A stretch of DNA of 64,000 nucleotides from Bugula neritina (GCA_964035545.1 OZ037767.1:2860680-2924679); one strand, 5' to 3'; shown: positions 1-16,000, counted from the stretch's first letter. A program made the numbers and translations. The notes: generated by a model from the sequence alone, not told the origin.

Positions 1-1016
1 ACAGACTGAGCCTGGTAGAAACCCAGAGAACCAACAACTTTGAACTTGTTGGCTGCTTTTATCTCTTTCAGCAAGCGCTGGGCATCAGAGAAGACGGCTT
101 TAGCCTCTTCACCTAAGAGAGCACAAAACTGGTTTCATCATTTGTCTAATATGCTGTACTTCCGAGCTGCTACTAAATAGAGTAAAATGTTAACTGAAAA
201 CAAGCACCGGATGAGTAATCTAACTAACTATCATAATAACCATCAATGTAAACAATTTTATATCATACCATTGCATCTCATAACATATACCTTAACAATG
301 CATACCGTATCATATACTATATCATATAATATGTCATTACATATCATATCACAAGGAAAGACATGAAGCAAACACCATACAGCAACAAGCTATATAAATT
401 AAAGAAGCTTTGAAATACACACCAACTGTAGCATCGTTGAATATTTTAGGATACCCTCTGTTGGGGTATTTCCCCCGCAACTGCCACACATCAAAGAACG
501 GTTTCCAATCAATATACTTGATGACATCGTCTAAACTAACGTCTAAGAAATGTCGGCGACCAATAAAAGTTGGTGTAACTACAATCAATGACATCATTTC
601 CTACTGAAGAAAGTGATCTTGTAATGCAGAAATTGAATAAATTTGACATGATTTTCATGCATTTTTTTGTTAACGCAGCGTTTATAAGCTGCAAGGTTGT
701 TGCAAGGTACTAATTTGTTGTGACACCCACCAAGCAGGATTTGTCACTACATGCTGCGACAAATCATAGCTTAGAAACAAATAAATTTAAAGTTAGTGGA
801 CACAATGTCTTTATGTTATAAAAGAAACAGATGGTCTGATTTATGTAAATTATATATTTTATTGTTATGTATCTACTAGAGGGGTTTGTTATTCTACTAG
901 ACAAGTGGGAGAGATCCACATCTACTAGAAAGAAACATACCAGTACCAGGGTACTCTGACCAATCAATATGAAACTTCTTGTCACGAGCCTGTCCAAGAG
1001 TCAAGAATTTCCTGTC
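1..1016 (-). CDS. MTR: MTR exons 22-24: start of the AdoMet-activation domain, cut by the window edge
   Basis: Exons: 941-1016, 423-578, and 1-112 (continuing past base 1). The translation contains [30 protein letters not shown] and [11 protein letters not shown], followed by the helix before [11 protein letters not shown]. This is the first part of the C-terminal domain that binds AdoMet and the reductase and re-methylates oxidised cob(II)alamin. The AdoMet RxxxGY-type residues nearer the C-terminus are outside the window. Exon 23 has a GTGTGT donor, which preserves the phase-1 join to exon 24. Confidence 0.93.
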
Positions 1017-4000
1017 CTGTGAATACATATTATAAACACAATAGACCTAACACACCAGTTGAGGTTTGTTTTAATCCAGTCTTATGCTCACCTAACATTC
1101 TAATGACTGTGTTTATATATATAAACTTGAATTAACTTAGAATTCAACAATGATCTACACATATACTTACTCTTAAGGTGTCATAGTGGTCTACGCGTAT
1201 GTCTTCATACTCCTCCTTGATATCTTCAGTGTAGTCCTCTCTGTTGCTAGACTGGTCCATCAGAGCAGAGCACTGTAGAGGCCAAATGCATTTATTGATG
1301 ACAAACATAAGACAACTCCATATAAAAACACTACACAATACTGTCAACAACATGTAAGGGTCAAATAATTCAATATATTATTATTAGAATATGAAAATAG
1401 AACACAATAATATATTACATACATTGTTATTACACATTAAATACACATTGATTATAAAATTTCGTAAGTTTTCCAATACTGTGAGAGGTTGAGACAAAAC
1501 AGATACCTAAAGTAAATAAATGAAATCCAGTAAAAATTATATACTAAATAATAATACTAATACTAAAACATTGTATTGAGGTAATCTATTACACATAATA
1601 CAATATAATAAATAATATAACATACAGTATACGGTAAAAATTAGAAGTGCAAAGTTTACATATTCAACATAATACAATCATATGGGAACTTTATTACTTA
1701 CTGTTATTCTTTAGTATATTTGAATAAAACCTGTTGGAAGAACTTCAAAACTTTGCTAACGAAACTACAGATGTGTACACTTACACTCAGAAGCACAGAG
1801 CCAGATTAATTAAAATACAAGTTGTAAGACAAGATTATAAGACTGCAGTGAAAACTTCTAATTTACTTACAACCACTACACTCTTTGAGGCATCTAGCAC
1901 GTGTATCGTAGGAGAGGAATAATGGGGAGCTATTTTCACAGCGGTGTGAGCTTTAGAAGTTGTGGCGCCCCCTATGAGCAGAGGAATCGTCATTCCTTGT
2001 CTCTCCATCTCCTTTGCCACTCTCACCATTTCATCTAGAGATGGAGTGATCAGGCCGGACAGCCCTGCCAAACAATTCAGAGCAGAGAAATAAAATAAAA
2101 CACGTATGCTGACATAGCTGTTTAATTAGTGGCTAAAATTTGTGGTATTTCAGTAAGTTGAACAGGACTGACATGGTTTATTTCACCAGAACAGTACAAT
2201 AACAAAATATCACGTATGCTGGACTTGAAACTAACCAATGATATCCGCGCCCACTTCAACAGCTTTTCTGAGGATAACCTCACAGGGGGTCATAACTCCT
2301 AAATCTATCACCCTGCAAACATATTTATTATTCATATATATTCCATAGTCTACACTCTTCAGCTTACCCAACCTGTAAAATGTTAGCACTACCAGAATAA
2401 CAGCATGATTAAACAGCAAGAGAGGATTATAAAATACATTAAATTCTCGTTTAGCATAGAAAAATAAATATGAGTATGAATGAGTAGAAAACTCCTGCAA
2501 ATCCTTAACCCTGTGCTAGCAACTCACTTATAGTTGTTACAGCCTAACACCACCGCTACGATATTCTTTCCAATATCATGGACGTCTCCTTTCACCGTGG
2601 CTATGACTATTGTACCGTTGTAAGATCGTTCCTACAAAAGTGATAATAAGTTTTACTGCGTGAATAAATGGCTAAAACACTCTAAACATAAATGACAAAG
2701 AATCAATTACTTTGCAGTGCATGAATGATCCTCAGAACACCACATATTAGATTATACGGCAAGAAGAAACGAGATAATTATCAAGTAATAACTAACAGAA
2801 ACATCCTCATTTGCTGCCTCTTTCTCCGCCTCCATGAAAGGTATGAGGTGTCCGACAGCTTTCTTCATCACTCTGGCAGCCTTAATAACCTGAGGTAGAA
2901 ACATCTTTCCAGCTCCAAACAGTTCTCCCACCGTACTCATACCCTGGAATATACACTCTCTAACTCATACCACTACAGTATTAACTCTCCAACTCATACC
3001 AGTACAGTATTAACTCTCTAACTCATACCACTACAGTATTAACTCTCCAACTCATACCCCTAAAGTATTAACTCTCTAACTCATACCACTACAGTATTAA
3101 CTCTCCAACTCATACCACTACAGTAATAACTCTGTATACTCTGATATATACACTACAGTATTAACTCTACTGTTACGGCCCTAAACACATAACAAGAGCT
3201 ACAACTAGCAGATGACTGAGACTACTTCCACTTGGTACTACAAGCTGTAGTAGTCTTAGTTATAGTTAATTCTAGTAATAACTAAACATGACTCATCACT
3301 TGAAAAAGTTACTCAAATAACCCACGAAACAATTGACAGACAAAATCTCATAAATCTGACCTTCATCAGCGGCAGTTCAATGACATTTAAAGGTCGCGGG
3401 TACTTGTCTTTACATAGCCTGGCTTCTTCGGTATCAGCAACAATGTGGGTATCAATACCCTGTAATATGTAATGTTAGAATCATCTCCCCTGAGCAGCAT
3501 TCTGAGACAAGTCATAAAAACAGCTTGCATTCTAATAATTGTGACATGATAACAATATCCAGAACTAACTGCAATGAGAAAAAAACTCAGGCAAGTTTAC
3601 AATCACTATTCCCTGTGAGAACCCCTGATAGGAAGGGCTTTTCAAACCACAGCTGTTCCACTAACCGCAATGAGAAAGGTTCATACAATATCTACAGCTT
3701 GAATCCCTCCAGCTAAAACTTCACAAAGACAGCTTCTCATACTACAGGAGACTGAATTTAAACATGTGAAAAGCTCCCCATACTGCATTCCTGCTATTAA
3801 TAAGGGCACCCAGCACCCCCTCAACTTTGTACCTTGACTATGGCATAATGTAGCCTGTCTTCCACGCTTTCATTCCTCCATTGTTCAGTCTGTGCAGCCT
3901 CCACCGTATTGGACACTCGGTGACTCTAAGAAACACAGGCTATGGTAGAGTCTCACTAGTTTAGTAAGCTGGTAAAAGAGTACACATGTTCAAGGAATAA

Positions 4001-7000
4001 TAACTCCTTATAAACAAGTATATTCTACATAATATACTTGTATACATCACCTCACCTGAGTATACAGCACACTCACCTGAGTATACAGTACACTCACCTG
4101 GGCATACAGTACACCTCACCTGAGTATACAGTACACTCACCTGAGCATACAGTACACCTCACCTGAGTATGCAGTACACTCACCTGAGTATACAGTACAC
4201 TCACCTGAGTATACAGTACACTCACCTGAGTATACAGTACATTCACCTGAGTATACAGTACACTCACCTGGGCATACAGTACACCTCACCTGAGTATACA
4301 GTACTCTCACCTGAGTATACAGTACACTCACCTGAGTATACAGTACACTCACCTGGGCATATTGCAGCAACTTCTCCGTACCATCTGGATCTCTGTTCCA
4401 GAGGAGATTTTCACAGAGTTCAAGGAGCTCAGGGTCAATGTCACTGTAGAGGGGCAGCTGGCCAGCGTGTACGATGCCCATGTCCATCCCCGCCTGAATT
4501 CAGAAGTTATAGACATTAGGCTATGACAAGATATGGCAAGGAGTGTGTACATCTGTACACAGCCTAGCTTACACTCTGTACCTGTACTTTGGATATAAAT
4601 ACACCTGTTGTGTGTAAGGTAACTAATGTACTATTAATATAAGGGTATTTCTGGGGAATTGTCTGCCCTATTTCATGTGACTTGTGAGTCATAATTGACG
4701 GGAATTGTGAGTCATAATTGAGGGGAATTGTGGGACATATTTTTAGAGAAGTGTAAGATACAGGTAAGGCAAAAACCGTCTATAAAATACAATTTTGTAT
4801 TTAGTCTAATGTCCTAACATTTATCAACTTTCCTTAACCATCAGACAATCGGAACAACCATATAACATTATATCCAATAAGATAACATATAACATAACAT
4901 TATATCCAATAAGATATCAAATAACATAACATTATAACATAACATAACATATAACATGCATTTATATCACTATATTGTTACGTACAGGTAGATATTATAT
5001 ACGACAAGCTGAAGCACACACAACTATCATATAAATACCACGAGTATACTCTTTACCTGTAGTCTTCAATCAGAAATATCACAATAGTCTATTTATATAT
5101 TATAAAAACACATTTCACTGTACTACCACAGCAAATTTTTTATTAAATTTCATATTTATACTTTAACTTTAGGAATTTAAATGTACATATTTATGCGTAC
5201 ATTAATTATAAAATAAACCATTTAGATAATTTTAATGAAACCTTCAGCTATACAGCTGGCGTGACACATATCTGTGTTTATAAATTTGCAGTGAAATATT
5301 GAAATACCTACAATTCAGACCTGAGTGCAGGAGGAGACATCAACCCGGATATGGAGAGAAGAGAGATAAAGAGAACAATGAAATGACCTGCATACACCAC
5401 TGGTTCATAGTTTCATTATCCAAAGATTAACAATGGTAATCCTTTGACAGTTAATCTAATGTTTACTTTATACACAGCTGAGAACTCTATGCCGGTAGAC
5501 TAGCGGTATCAGACAGCTCCAGAGATAATGCAACTGAAATTCATATATTTAATAGGGCCTACGGTGCAAGGAAGCCCCAAATCCCCTGGTCTGCGTAATC
5601 TGGTCTCAAACTCAAGAGGAGTGCGGTTAGATGCTAGCCATTGTACGCAACGATTGTGGTGCGAAAAGAAATGTCCATTTACGTCACACAGCAATTTTAA
5701 ACGAACTAAACCTAAACTATTTTTCTGCTCCTTAAGAGACCTTTAAAAAAGGTCAAAGAGCTTTACAGGGTTGGTGGCGTGCAATTCAAAAATGACCAAC
5801 AATAGAAATAAATACTAAAACCAAGCTTTAAACCTGTAGCAACCCAACTACTTTTCCCAACAATCTCAGTGATCACGGCATCCATCGGCAATCAGAAGCG
5901 GAGAGAATTAATTCCAATTTTTTCACAACATAAGAACTGAATCTCTGACAGCTCTGGCTGGGTGAGCATTGCCTTTGGCTTTTATGCAAATCACTTCAAA
6001 AAATGACATAAATTAATAAACTCATATTTAATTGATAAAGAAATAAAGCTGATGAGCAATTTCTGAAAGGGTGTATTTAATAAAATTATTGATTAATATA
6101 CAAAGTCAAGGTGATATGGGTATGAAGCCATCATATTGGAGTTTATTAAATAGCGGCAATGACCTTGCCATGGTTATTGCCAGGTGAACGACTGTAAAAA
6201 CACCTCCTACTAGGTAAAATGCCTTTTAGATCCATTCTTTTCCTGACCCAGGTTTATATTTCTACACTAACTTTTGAACAAAAATTTTAGACTTAGAAGT
6301 TGACCTAAAAATAAAATATTTCAATACTAATAACTTGATTATAAAGTTTTGTATAATTTATATAAATTAAATGTTGATAATACACGCAGCCTAACCACAA
6401 CAATATTTTAATATTAGCCTCTGAGATAGATAACTTAGTTGCTGAGATACCAAGAAATTTGCATTTTATAATCTAACAACATAGTTATGTCTGAAAATGT
6501 ATTTTCTTTAATTTCTGGTCCACATCCTGGAAGATAAGATGTTGTGGGCTGGTGTGGTTTAGTGCTAATAACTTCATTCATTACCACAGTATTGAAGATT
6601 GAAACTATTCGAATTTAGCTTGATCCACCCACAAAGGTTACCAACCAAGATTAGCATAATTCTGTGTTTTAAGAAATGCCAGTCTGTGCAATTGGTTTAT
6701 TGAAAGAAAATGGTGTTGAAAGATGAATTATTTGACATTTGCATTTAATAATAATAATTTACAAAGTTTTACATCAACTTCAGATTTGATAGTTAAATTG
6801 CGTTACTTATTTTCTTTTAAATTTCATTTGATTATATAATACAACTATTATATTGAGCATGTGCAATAACAATTATATTACATCATAAAACTATTATGTT
6901 TAGAACATACAAGAGCTAGTATATTATAATATAACAATTATAATATATTTATTATATTGTGTAACTTGGAGAATGCATGTCTTCAACTTAGCCCTTCCAG

Positions 7001-10000
7001 CCATTTATTCAAAAAAGCAAAAAGTTATGGAATTAAAATTTAATTAAGTAATTAAAATAAAACGTACTTCCTACATAATTAAATAGAAGCCACCTGAAAG
7101 CAGTAAAACCATATCTAACGTTAAGGTAACCTCAGGTGATACAGCTGGGAGCTACAGCAGTTCTAAATATCAGGTTATTTCATGTCGTGTCATGCAAAGA
7201 GATGGGAGAAATATTTTCCTATTAAAACGGGCATTCATTACCCAACAGTTTTTTGCATAAAAAAGTCACACATCGGTAATTAACCGTTCTTATAAGGTGC
7301 GGCCGGGGCATTATCCGAACTGCCATTGGCTGGGCACGCAATAGTACTTGACCAATATCCCGCGTAGATTTCCCACAATAGAGAATTTCAAGGCCTTCGG
7401 TAGTATTGTTAAATGAGCTGGGTTTACGCTCAAGGTTACCACCAGCCTAAATTAAGTTCAAGGTAACGCAATCGGATCACATATAAGCAATAGAAAAGAT
7501 TCATTAATGAACAAAAAAGTTACTGATTTAATAATTAATAAATCAAACAGACTGGCACCGTAATACTAACCGAAGTTATTAAAGAAATTTCAAACAACAT
7601 TTTGAGCAAAAAACTACAATATTGACGCGTGTCAATAAATAAGATTATAGGTAAATAGAGTACTTTCTTGGTAAAATAAGAAGCGGCTACAGGAGGGTAA
7701 AATATAAGGGGGCGGTGCTTGCGATCAACCAGGGAAGAGCTACGATGACCTCATAACTAGAAGATTCACCAAACAATATTCATAAAGAAGAGAAATTGTC
7801 TCCACAACGTTTAGAGCAATCGGCAAGAGGAAAAAAGGCTGAGATAGCAAGCAAATGGCTTAAAAATTACTAACCTAGTCAAAAACAAGAACACACACAA
7901 ATATTTAAATGTTGTTGAACAGATACAGAGGTTATCAACGGTTGATGTGCGGAGAAATAAAGCTAAACAACAGATACAATACAAAGATATGTACTAGAAG
8001 TATTATGATCAACAAGGATGCTATTGGAAACAACTTATTAAGAAACTCAAACTTGTATAACCCTGATGCATCTAGTAAATCATATTAGCCTTCTAAACAA
8101 CATAGTTAAAATTCTTGAAATTATTAAAAACCTACAACTATATAAAGGATTAATTACTAATAAAAAACATACTAATTTAAACAACGCAGCTCTATAAACC
8201 ACCAGTATTTTTAAATCACAGGAATTTAAAAAACATTAAATCTCAAATATGTTGGCGATAAAACATAAATTATAAAATCCTAATTTTTGACTTAAATAAT
8301 AACTGGAGAAGATTCATAGCACTCTGACAACACTAAATGTATTGAAGCTATCATAATTTCCATAGTCTAAAATTCCCTGGTGGAGAGAAGGAGACCTGGC
8401 AGTCAGTACTAACCTTAATGGCGTGGTAGAGGAATACAGCGTGCATAGCCTGCCTCACGTTCTCTATCCCTCGGAAGGAGAAGCTGAAGTTGGAAACTCC
8501 ACCCGAGACTCTTGCATCTGGGAGATTGCTCTGCAGACAAAAGAAGATAACTCTGCTGATGACATGAAATTAGAGCAGATACTGTAGTTTCTAAGAAGGA
8601 GAGTTTTATAGTTTCCTTCTCACCATTTTATAGATGCAGGAGCTTAACTTTAAACAGATATTTTAATAATCTGCATTTTATGAAACAACATAGTATGTAT
8701 ACTAGTTGCAACTACAATAGTTATCTTCTCATGTTGCAACAGGGCAGTGAATAATAAATGAATGTTTTTAATTGAATTGTCAAATTTTGTATTATTTCCA
8801 AGTATCTTTATTTTTGGTATTTTATTATATTTTGTGAAAATTTCTACATTTTACTTGAAATAAAAAATAGAGATTTTATTACATTTATTGTAACTGAACA
8901 ATGCATTTACCAGAATTACCAATTATTACATTATCAATTATTACATTACCAATTATTACATTACCAATTGTATTTAAGGCATACATATATATAAATTGCT
9001 TGAAGTGCACAGACAAAGACTAATATTGAAGAAATGCTGGCTTTAGTACACACAGATATGGCCTGGAATAATTGCAGCTCAACTTCAAAAAAACATTTTA
9101 AATGACAAATTTTTCATTCCGCTTTGGCACACGCTTGTATACCACTCTGCAGTGACTAGTCTCCCTTAATAGTGCTGAGCAATAAACAGTTTTAATATCA
9201 GTTTATCAGTTCTTTGAAGTGGTGGTATTGAACTCTGACCTTTATGTGAGTTTTATTACACAACCTGTTGCTATGATTACATAATTACAGCACGAATAAA
9301 CCACAGAGCACACTTCTCTTACATAATGACAATATGATTATATAATTAGTTTAAAATGGCAATCAGGTGAAGTGATTAGCTTATCCACCAATGCCAAGAA
9401 TATGTCAGCTTCCAGAGGAGAGAATATAGTGCGTGCAGCTACTGTCTGCTGCAGAGGGGAAGAAGCAGACGGATGAGTCAGAGAGATGAAGGCTAGCAGA
9501 ACTGATAAGGGAAACTCAGGGAATAACTTCAGTCATGTGACTGAGTTACAAACAAAATATGTAGCACTTTTAATAAAAACGTGCTCAGATACAAAAAATA
9601 TTACTTTAAATTGTTAAGCTTGTAGCCGGTCATGAATAAAAATTCAACCCACCAAAAAGCAATTAGTTCTCATTTTTATGATGCAAATCAATTGATAATA
9701 CAAACTTTCTCATCACTACCTAAACCATAAAATTTAAAAATTTAATTTTCCACAGTTACAGGACCACATGCAAAATGTTTTAAACATAAAATGATTTGTA
9801 CACAAAAACCAAATTTAAAAGGTCTTATGTCAAGCTGCACCTGTTGCTAAACTCTCAGTACGTGTAAGTTGACTTATTGAATCAGGGCCAAAATAAACTC
9901 AGTCAAGCCAAGAACTAATGAATTCCTAGTATTGATAATGTAGGATTTCACCAGATAAATTTGCAACTGTGATTAGCATATTATGATTTCACCTCATTGT

Positions 10001-13000
10001 TATACCGCATGAGAAACCAGAAAAATACAGAGAGAGTAAAATTGGCTACATGGAAACACCCTGCATCGCCAGCATGGGAAAATTGAAAAAATATTTCACA
10101 TTAAAATATATTCAAAGCAGAAAGTAAGGTATGCGAACAACTATTTGCAATAAATTCAAATTAATGGAATTCAAGAGTATCTAATTAAAATATAAGTAAA
10201 TGTCAACTGAAAGATATTTACTGAAAGATGAGCCTGTGGCCATACGCCAGGCCCAACCACAAGGAGTATGTTGAAACTGGGTAAATTCCTCTGTCAAACT
10301 TGAAGGTGGTACAAAAAAACTAGCTCAAGATTCCAGTGAAAATACAACTTATGCTAATTTACTGGGTGTTTGAGAGATGAATCTTAGAGGACAGTGAAGA
10401 AGTGTGAAATACTTACGAAATACGCCAATAAGTGTGAATCTATGGCAATGTTGTACATAATTACCTAATTATTTACAAAAAATAAAACCATTTCTTATTA
10501 AATATATTATATATCCCCATTCTTGTCAGCAAAAATAGTGTTTCCACTTTACCAGTAAACAAGTTTTGGAGCAGAACGTCTGGTGAGCGGCAGCAGTGGC
10601 AGCGGTATGACTCACCTTGATGAGTTTGATGGAGTCAATGAACTCCACACCATACGTGTCATGCTCTTTCATGCCAGTGGCAATCGTCAGGATGTTTGGA
10701 TCAAATATGATGTCATTAGAGTCAAAACCCACTTCCTTTACCAGCAGCCAATAAGCTCTCTCACAGATCTCGTACTTCCTGACAGCGTCAGTAGCCTACG
10801 ACGAGAAATACAGTCAGCGAGTTGCAGCTGACTCTACGTGGAAAATGAAATTAAAAAAAATAACTACATTTGGCTAAACTCTAGGAGAGTGTTGAAGTAG
10901 AATTTGGCTGAGTCACAAAAACTGTACAAAACACTCTTGTATAAAACTTGGCATTCATTTTATTTCTTACAGTTTGGTTTGAGAATAACTTTCGACTACC
11001 ATACTGAATATATTTCCTTACAAATGGAGGTATTATTATTCCAAGTAACTACATTATTATACAATCAGTAGGTCAAGGCCTTGCGGGGTGGCCATAGGTG
11101 ACTAGAGACTGACCTGGCCCACTTCATCAAACGCCATGACTACCACAGCTGCTCCGTGTTGGCGAATAATTCGGGCCTTTTCCAGGAAATCTTCCGTACC
11201 TTCTTTCAGACTGATACTGTTGACAATACATCGGCCCTGGTAACACTTTAGCCCCGCCTCCACCACGGCAAAATTACTCGAGTCTATACAAAGGGGTACC
11301 TAAAATATACCATCATAAAATACTCCTTTAATAGAATAGCAATTGTCGTGGAGAGCTTTCGGAGGCCATTAAAATAGACATGACACTAGATAATTGTATA
11401 GTATTTAATAGTAAGTTGATATATTTTTAATTACAGGAATAAAATTGATAATCCAGATTGCCCTCTGTGTGACATAGACTCGAGACCATTTAGCTGGGTT
11501 TGATTGATGTGATAGCCCAGACTGTTCCCATCAAGGTTGGTCTAATAACTAATTTGTCAACTACACACATTGGAAAGATAACAGAACATTACTTTTAGGT
11601 AGCATTAGAATATTTCACACGTAAATTATGTTGTATTATTTATATTACATTGTATTATAACACTATTTAGTTTTGAGTAAACAGAAAAATGAAGGCATGT
11701 AGCTTGCTGCCAAACAACCTATCTTATCCAATGTTGAAATGTAGAGCATGTCTCCGTGGATGTTGAAAAACAAAAATTTAAATTAAAATTTGTAGCCAGT
11801 GAATCTAGAAAAAGTTGGGGTTGGGGTTAAAGCCTGCCAGCATCAATGCACACCTTTCACTTAAAACCCATTGACTAAATAAAATATTCCAGTGATTGAT
11901 CGAGTAATTAATATCTGTCACCACAGCTTGATTAGAGATATTTAAAGTAAATCAAAATTTAAAGTCATTTTCATTAATTACTTCACAACCATATTCAGCC
12001 ATATTCTGTGTTTTGTAAATCACTTTATAAACTATTAGATTATTACTAAAAGGTGTGTGAATATATATAGATCCCACACAGCAACAATAGTATCGATTAC
12101 GCAATGCCAAGCAGAGTACAAACTAATTATATTACATCGCAGCTCTCTTATGATGTCACCAATCACTGGTGGAAGGTGAGAAAAGGCTGATATAATAATA
12201 CTCATGCCTTTAGCCCTGTGTGCTAATGCAGCATATATGTTGTTAGACAGAGAGTGGAGCGGAGAGAGAAAATATTTAGTATAAAACCACAAAACTCTCA
12301 TAAAGTAAAAAACAAAGCATAAAACAATGATGAAGAATGCAAGGGCATTGATGGGCTACCCTACAGGGCTGTAGACACTAATTTATTTCTGTATCCTCAT
12401 GTCTACCACACTATTAATTGGCTATCAACTTTTATAAATTAAAATGACTTGTAAAAAATGTAAAGCATGAATTGACCATTTAGCGAGCCATTCAACCTAC
12501 TTTGATATAGCCCTAAATTCTACCCTAAACCCAGATAGAGTAACAAGAGAGAGGCAAAATGTGAAATCGAAAACTTCTTTGGAGAACATAATCAACAGGA
12601 TATAAAACTGAAGAAAATGACGTTGATAAGTGACCAGCTGACTAAAAAGGTCAACCTGATGTTGATATGCGTCTCTCTTCCGCCCTGTTTGGCTACTTGA
12701 ATCAGGATGAGAATTTCTAGTCTCACAACTTTAAAACAGCCATGCAGATTAACCCTTGACCTGTCCGGCAGCTTTAGCAGACTGTACACTGCAACAAACA
12801 CACTCCAGTTTCCTTACTTCAAAGGTAGGGGCGGTTTGCGTGTCCAGACAAGGGTTTTTATCCTGTCTGATGAAGCAGCCTACGCTGACGCAGTAGAAAT
12901 GCTGACGTGCTGCCTCAAGTACACCCAACAGTTGCTGACCCTTCCCATTACGTCTGAACAGAAGCTGCCTACAACCCAATGACTCACCATTTCCTTTTTC

Positions 13001-16000
13001 CAGGTCAAGGCCGACTCAAAAAATTCTGCAAATTAGCAGAAGTAGAAAAACTATTCTATATTAACGGGATAACTTGATTATTTACTTCAGACAGACAAAT
13101 TTTCTAGAACTTGGTGTCACAGTCCCTTCAGTGGGGGAAAAGATTGGCGAAACTTATTGAAACCAGCCATTGTAACCTTAGAAATGTTCAAACAAAAAGG
13201 CTAAAATGGAACAGTAGAAAACAAAGCAGAGTTAGCTAGCAGCTACCGTAGGATAGAATCAATCTTATACATTACCTTAGAGATACTTGGCTCAGAGGAA
13301 ATGTAGTTTACAAACGTAGACATCACGGACACGCCGTCTAACATGCCGTCGTCAACATTGACGTCTAAAATCTGAGCCCCACTTTCAACTTGCTCCTTAG
13401 CAATGTTCAGCGCTTCCTGAAATGACACAGTCAGTTGTAGTTGAATACTTCCAGTTTTTGAGTACTGACAGCAGTGACAGCAAAAGCTGTCTTGAAATGA
13501 CTACCAAAGATGTGTACCGAATAGTTACCCTACCAGTACATGCATGTATCAAGAAAATATACATTATTTATACAAAAAATGGTAATTTCAAAACAAATAA
13601 CTTTGATGCAGCCTACTGAAGTAGTTTTACATTTCATTCCCATAGACTTAAAGAATCCCTGACACACTTTACTTATATAGCACGAAAATATTCATCTATA
13701 TCTTAGCTATCACTAGACCACCCCTTTGAGGGTGGATGGCTAGACTATTTTGTTTTATAACAAGATTAGTGCATGCATGTCCAGAAAACTTTCGGATTTC
13801 TAAGCTCTCAGTGCACACGTATTACGCCGGTTTCCGGTCTGCTTCGAGTCCTAGTTACTATATAACTAATAGTAATAATTGCATACTTTCACAGCATTTT
13901 ATTTTTAGCCACTGCAACACACAGATAAATCACTAAACTGACATAAATTTTAAAACACAGAGTACAACTAAGGCTCAATGAAAAAAACAAATGATACCAT
14001 TTTATTATTGATATTAAGAGCTAAAGTTACTTCCGTTAGAAATTTTGAGCATCGGAAAAATGAAATAGCCTCACCCTCACGATGTAATTAGAACGGGTGG
14101 CTAAGTACGGGGATAACACGATATTGTTGAAAGAAATTAGCTAAATCCAACGAGTGGTAAACTTTTCTATAAAACATTACAAATAATTGCATATTCAATT
14201 ATGTAACTTATTACGCTTCCAAATAGATTATCATTACCGTAACCGGATATTACCAATATAACCTGTGCCTAGTAGTACTACTACTAGTAGTAGTCGCTCG
14301 CTATCTATATAAATTAGATTTCATATTCATATTGCCATTGGACTCTAATGAACAAACTTATTACCTATATTACTAGTTACACTTACTGTCGACATGACTA
14401 CACGAATGGCTTCAAGTTCTAAAGGCAAATGCAAAAGAAGAGTGTGTGAAGCTGCAATGTGTTCGTACAAGGAAAAACACATGTTTAAACGGCCTGCTGA
14501 TACTGCGTGTGGTGAAAAATGGACCAAGTTTGTCAATACGAAAAGAAAAAACTTTCTGCCTGATAACAACTCTCGTTTGTGTTTTCAGCATTTTGGTGAT
14601 GAACAATTTACAAACATGGGCATGTATAAAACAAAACTCATTAACATGTAAGTGAATAACTCACTCAAACTCATAGTCATAGTGATACTGACTAATGACT
14701 TAGTGATTGTGATATAATTAGACGATAGGCTAATGATAGTTTTTTTAATGTTGATTTTCAACAATAAGTATAACTATAACTATCAACTAGTATCAAGTAT
14801 TACTACAAGTTGGTATAAGTCAATAGGATTGTCATGACCGTGTTGATTCAATTTCATGTGACTATGACATAAACTTGCAAGTACAAGTTTGCATTTATGA
14901 TTTACACGATAACCATTATTGTAAGGAAATTCATTTATAATGGCGATAATATGAAAGACTTATGATTATCAGAATGTGTCATAGTCACTTGGATACATAC
15001 CATTAATATTATGATTCATACGCACTGATACTCATGCTATGAGTATGATACTGGTAATGGTGCCCATCATCAATACCAGTAAAAATTAATGGTAAATATT
15101 GTTCACTTATTGAAAGAATAAAAATTCATTGTCTTTGATTTACTCTTTAGATTGCATTTAGAGAAAACAGCAGTCCCAACTATTCATTTAGTGGAAACTG
15201 AGGGTGCAACTGGATGCACTCCATTAACTCCTCGGAAACAAAGTCAGCAGGCGGCCACTATCACACCTAAAGAAGCTCGCTGGTTAAAAAGAACAGACCC
15301 TGGTTTTCTGTAAGGATTATAATATTGAAAATGCGATCTTGAGCAATAAAATTGAAATATGATATAGACAGCAATTGAGATTTTCTGCAGCTGTTTCAAT
15401 AATACTTTTCCAGTTACCTTCATATATAATAATATTTTAGAGCTTTGCCAAGTCAAACAAAAAAACCAGCTCTCCATCGTAAGCCAGAAAAGAAGGGCCT
15501 ACAGAAAGGAATAGGACACAACAAATATGTGCAAACACCTAAAAGGATGCAGAAAAAGATTAGAAGCAAAGCTGTTCAATGCTGGTATATAGAAATATGG
15601 CGAAATAGTATTGTTCACTTAGCTCAAAAACTGAATTCATAGCTTTTCTACATATTTATTTTTATTTAAAATGCATGTTCTAATGCAACAAAAAACCAAA
15701 TATTTTTGTGTAATGGAAATAATATTTTTAATTTTCCACCTCAAGGTGTGTCAAAAATAAATTTGGACAATATATCTACTTGTAGTCTCAGTTTCCATTG
15801 AAATGTAGATATTGTAGAATATGATCTTAGAGTCACTTGAAAAGTTCAGCGCAAAAATAGTCACCATATTGAAGTATATTCACCATTATTGCAACTCAAA
15901 CTCAACGGTAAATTAATTTCAAAGGTCAGGGAGATTGCAAATAATGAGGTTTATTCTCATAGTAAGCTGTACACACTACAAGAGGCAGTAGCAACTGACT

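Noticed and set aside
5509-5746. Opposed 61- and 72-codon open frames in MTR intron 13
   Set aside because: Composition stands out, but neither frame resembles a protein and no exon borders fit. Kept only as a note on the intron.
12592-12982. Overlapping open frames of 69-91 codons on both strands in a GC-richer block of MTR intron 10
   Set aside because: No family resemblance, no splice plan, and both strands are open, as happens by chance in GC-richer DNA.
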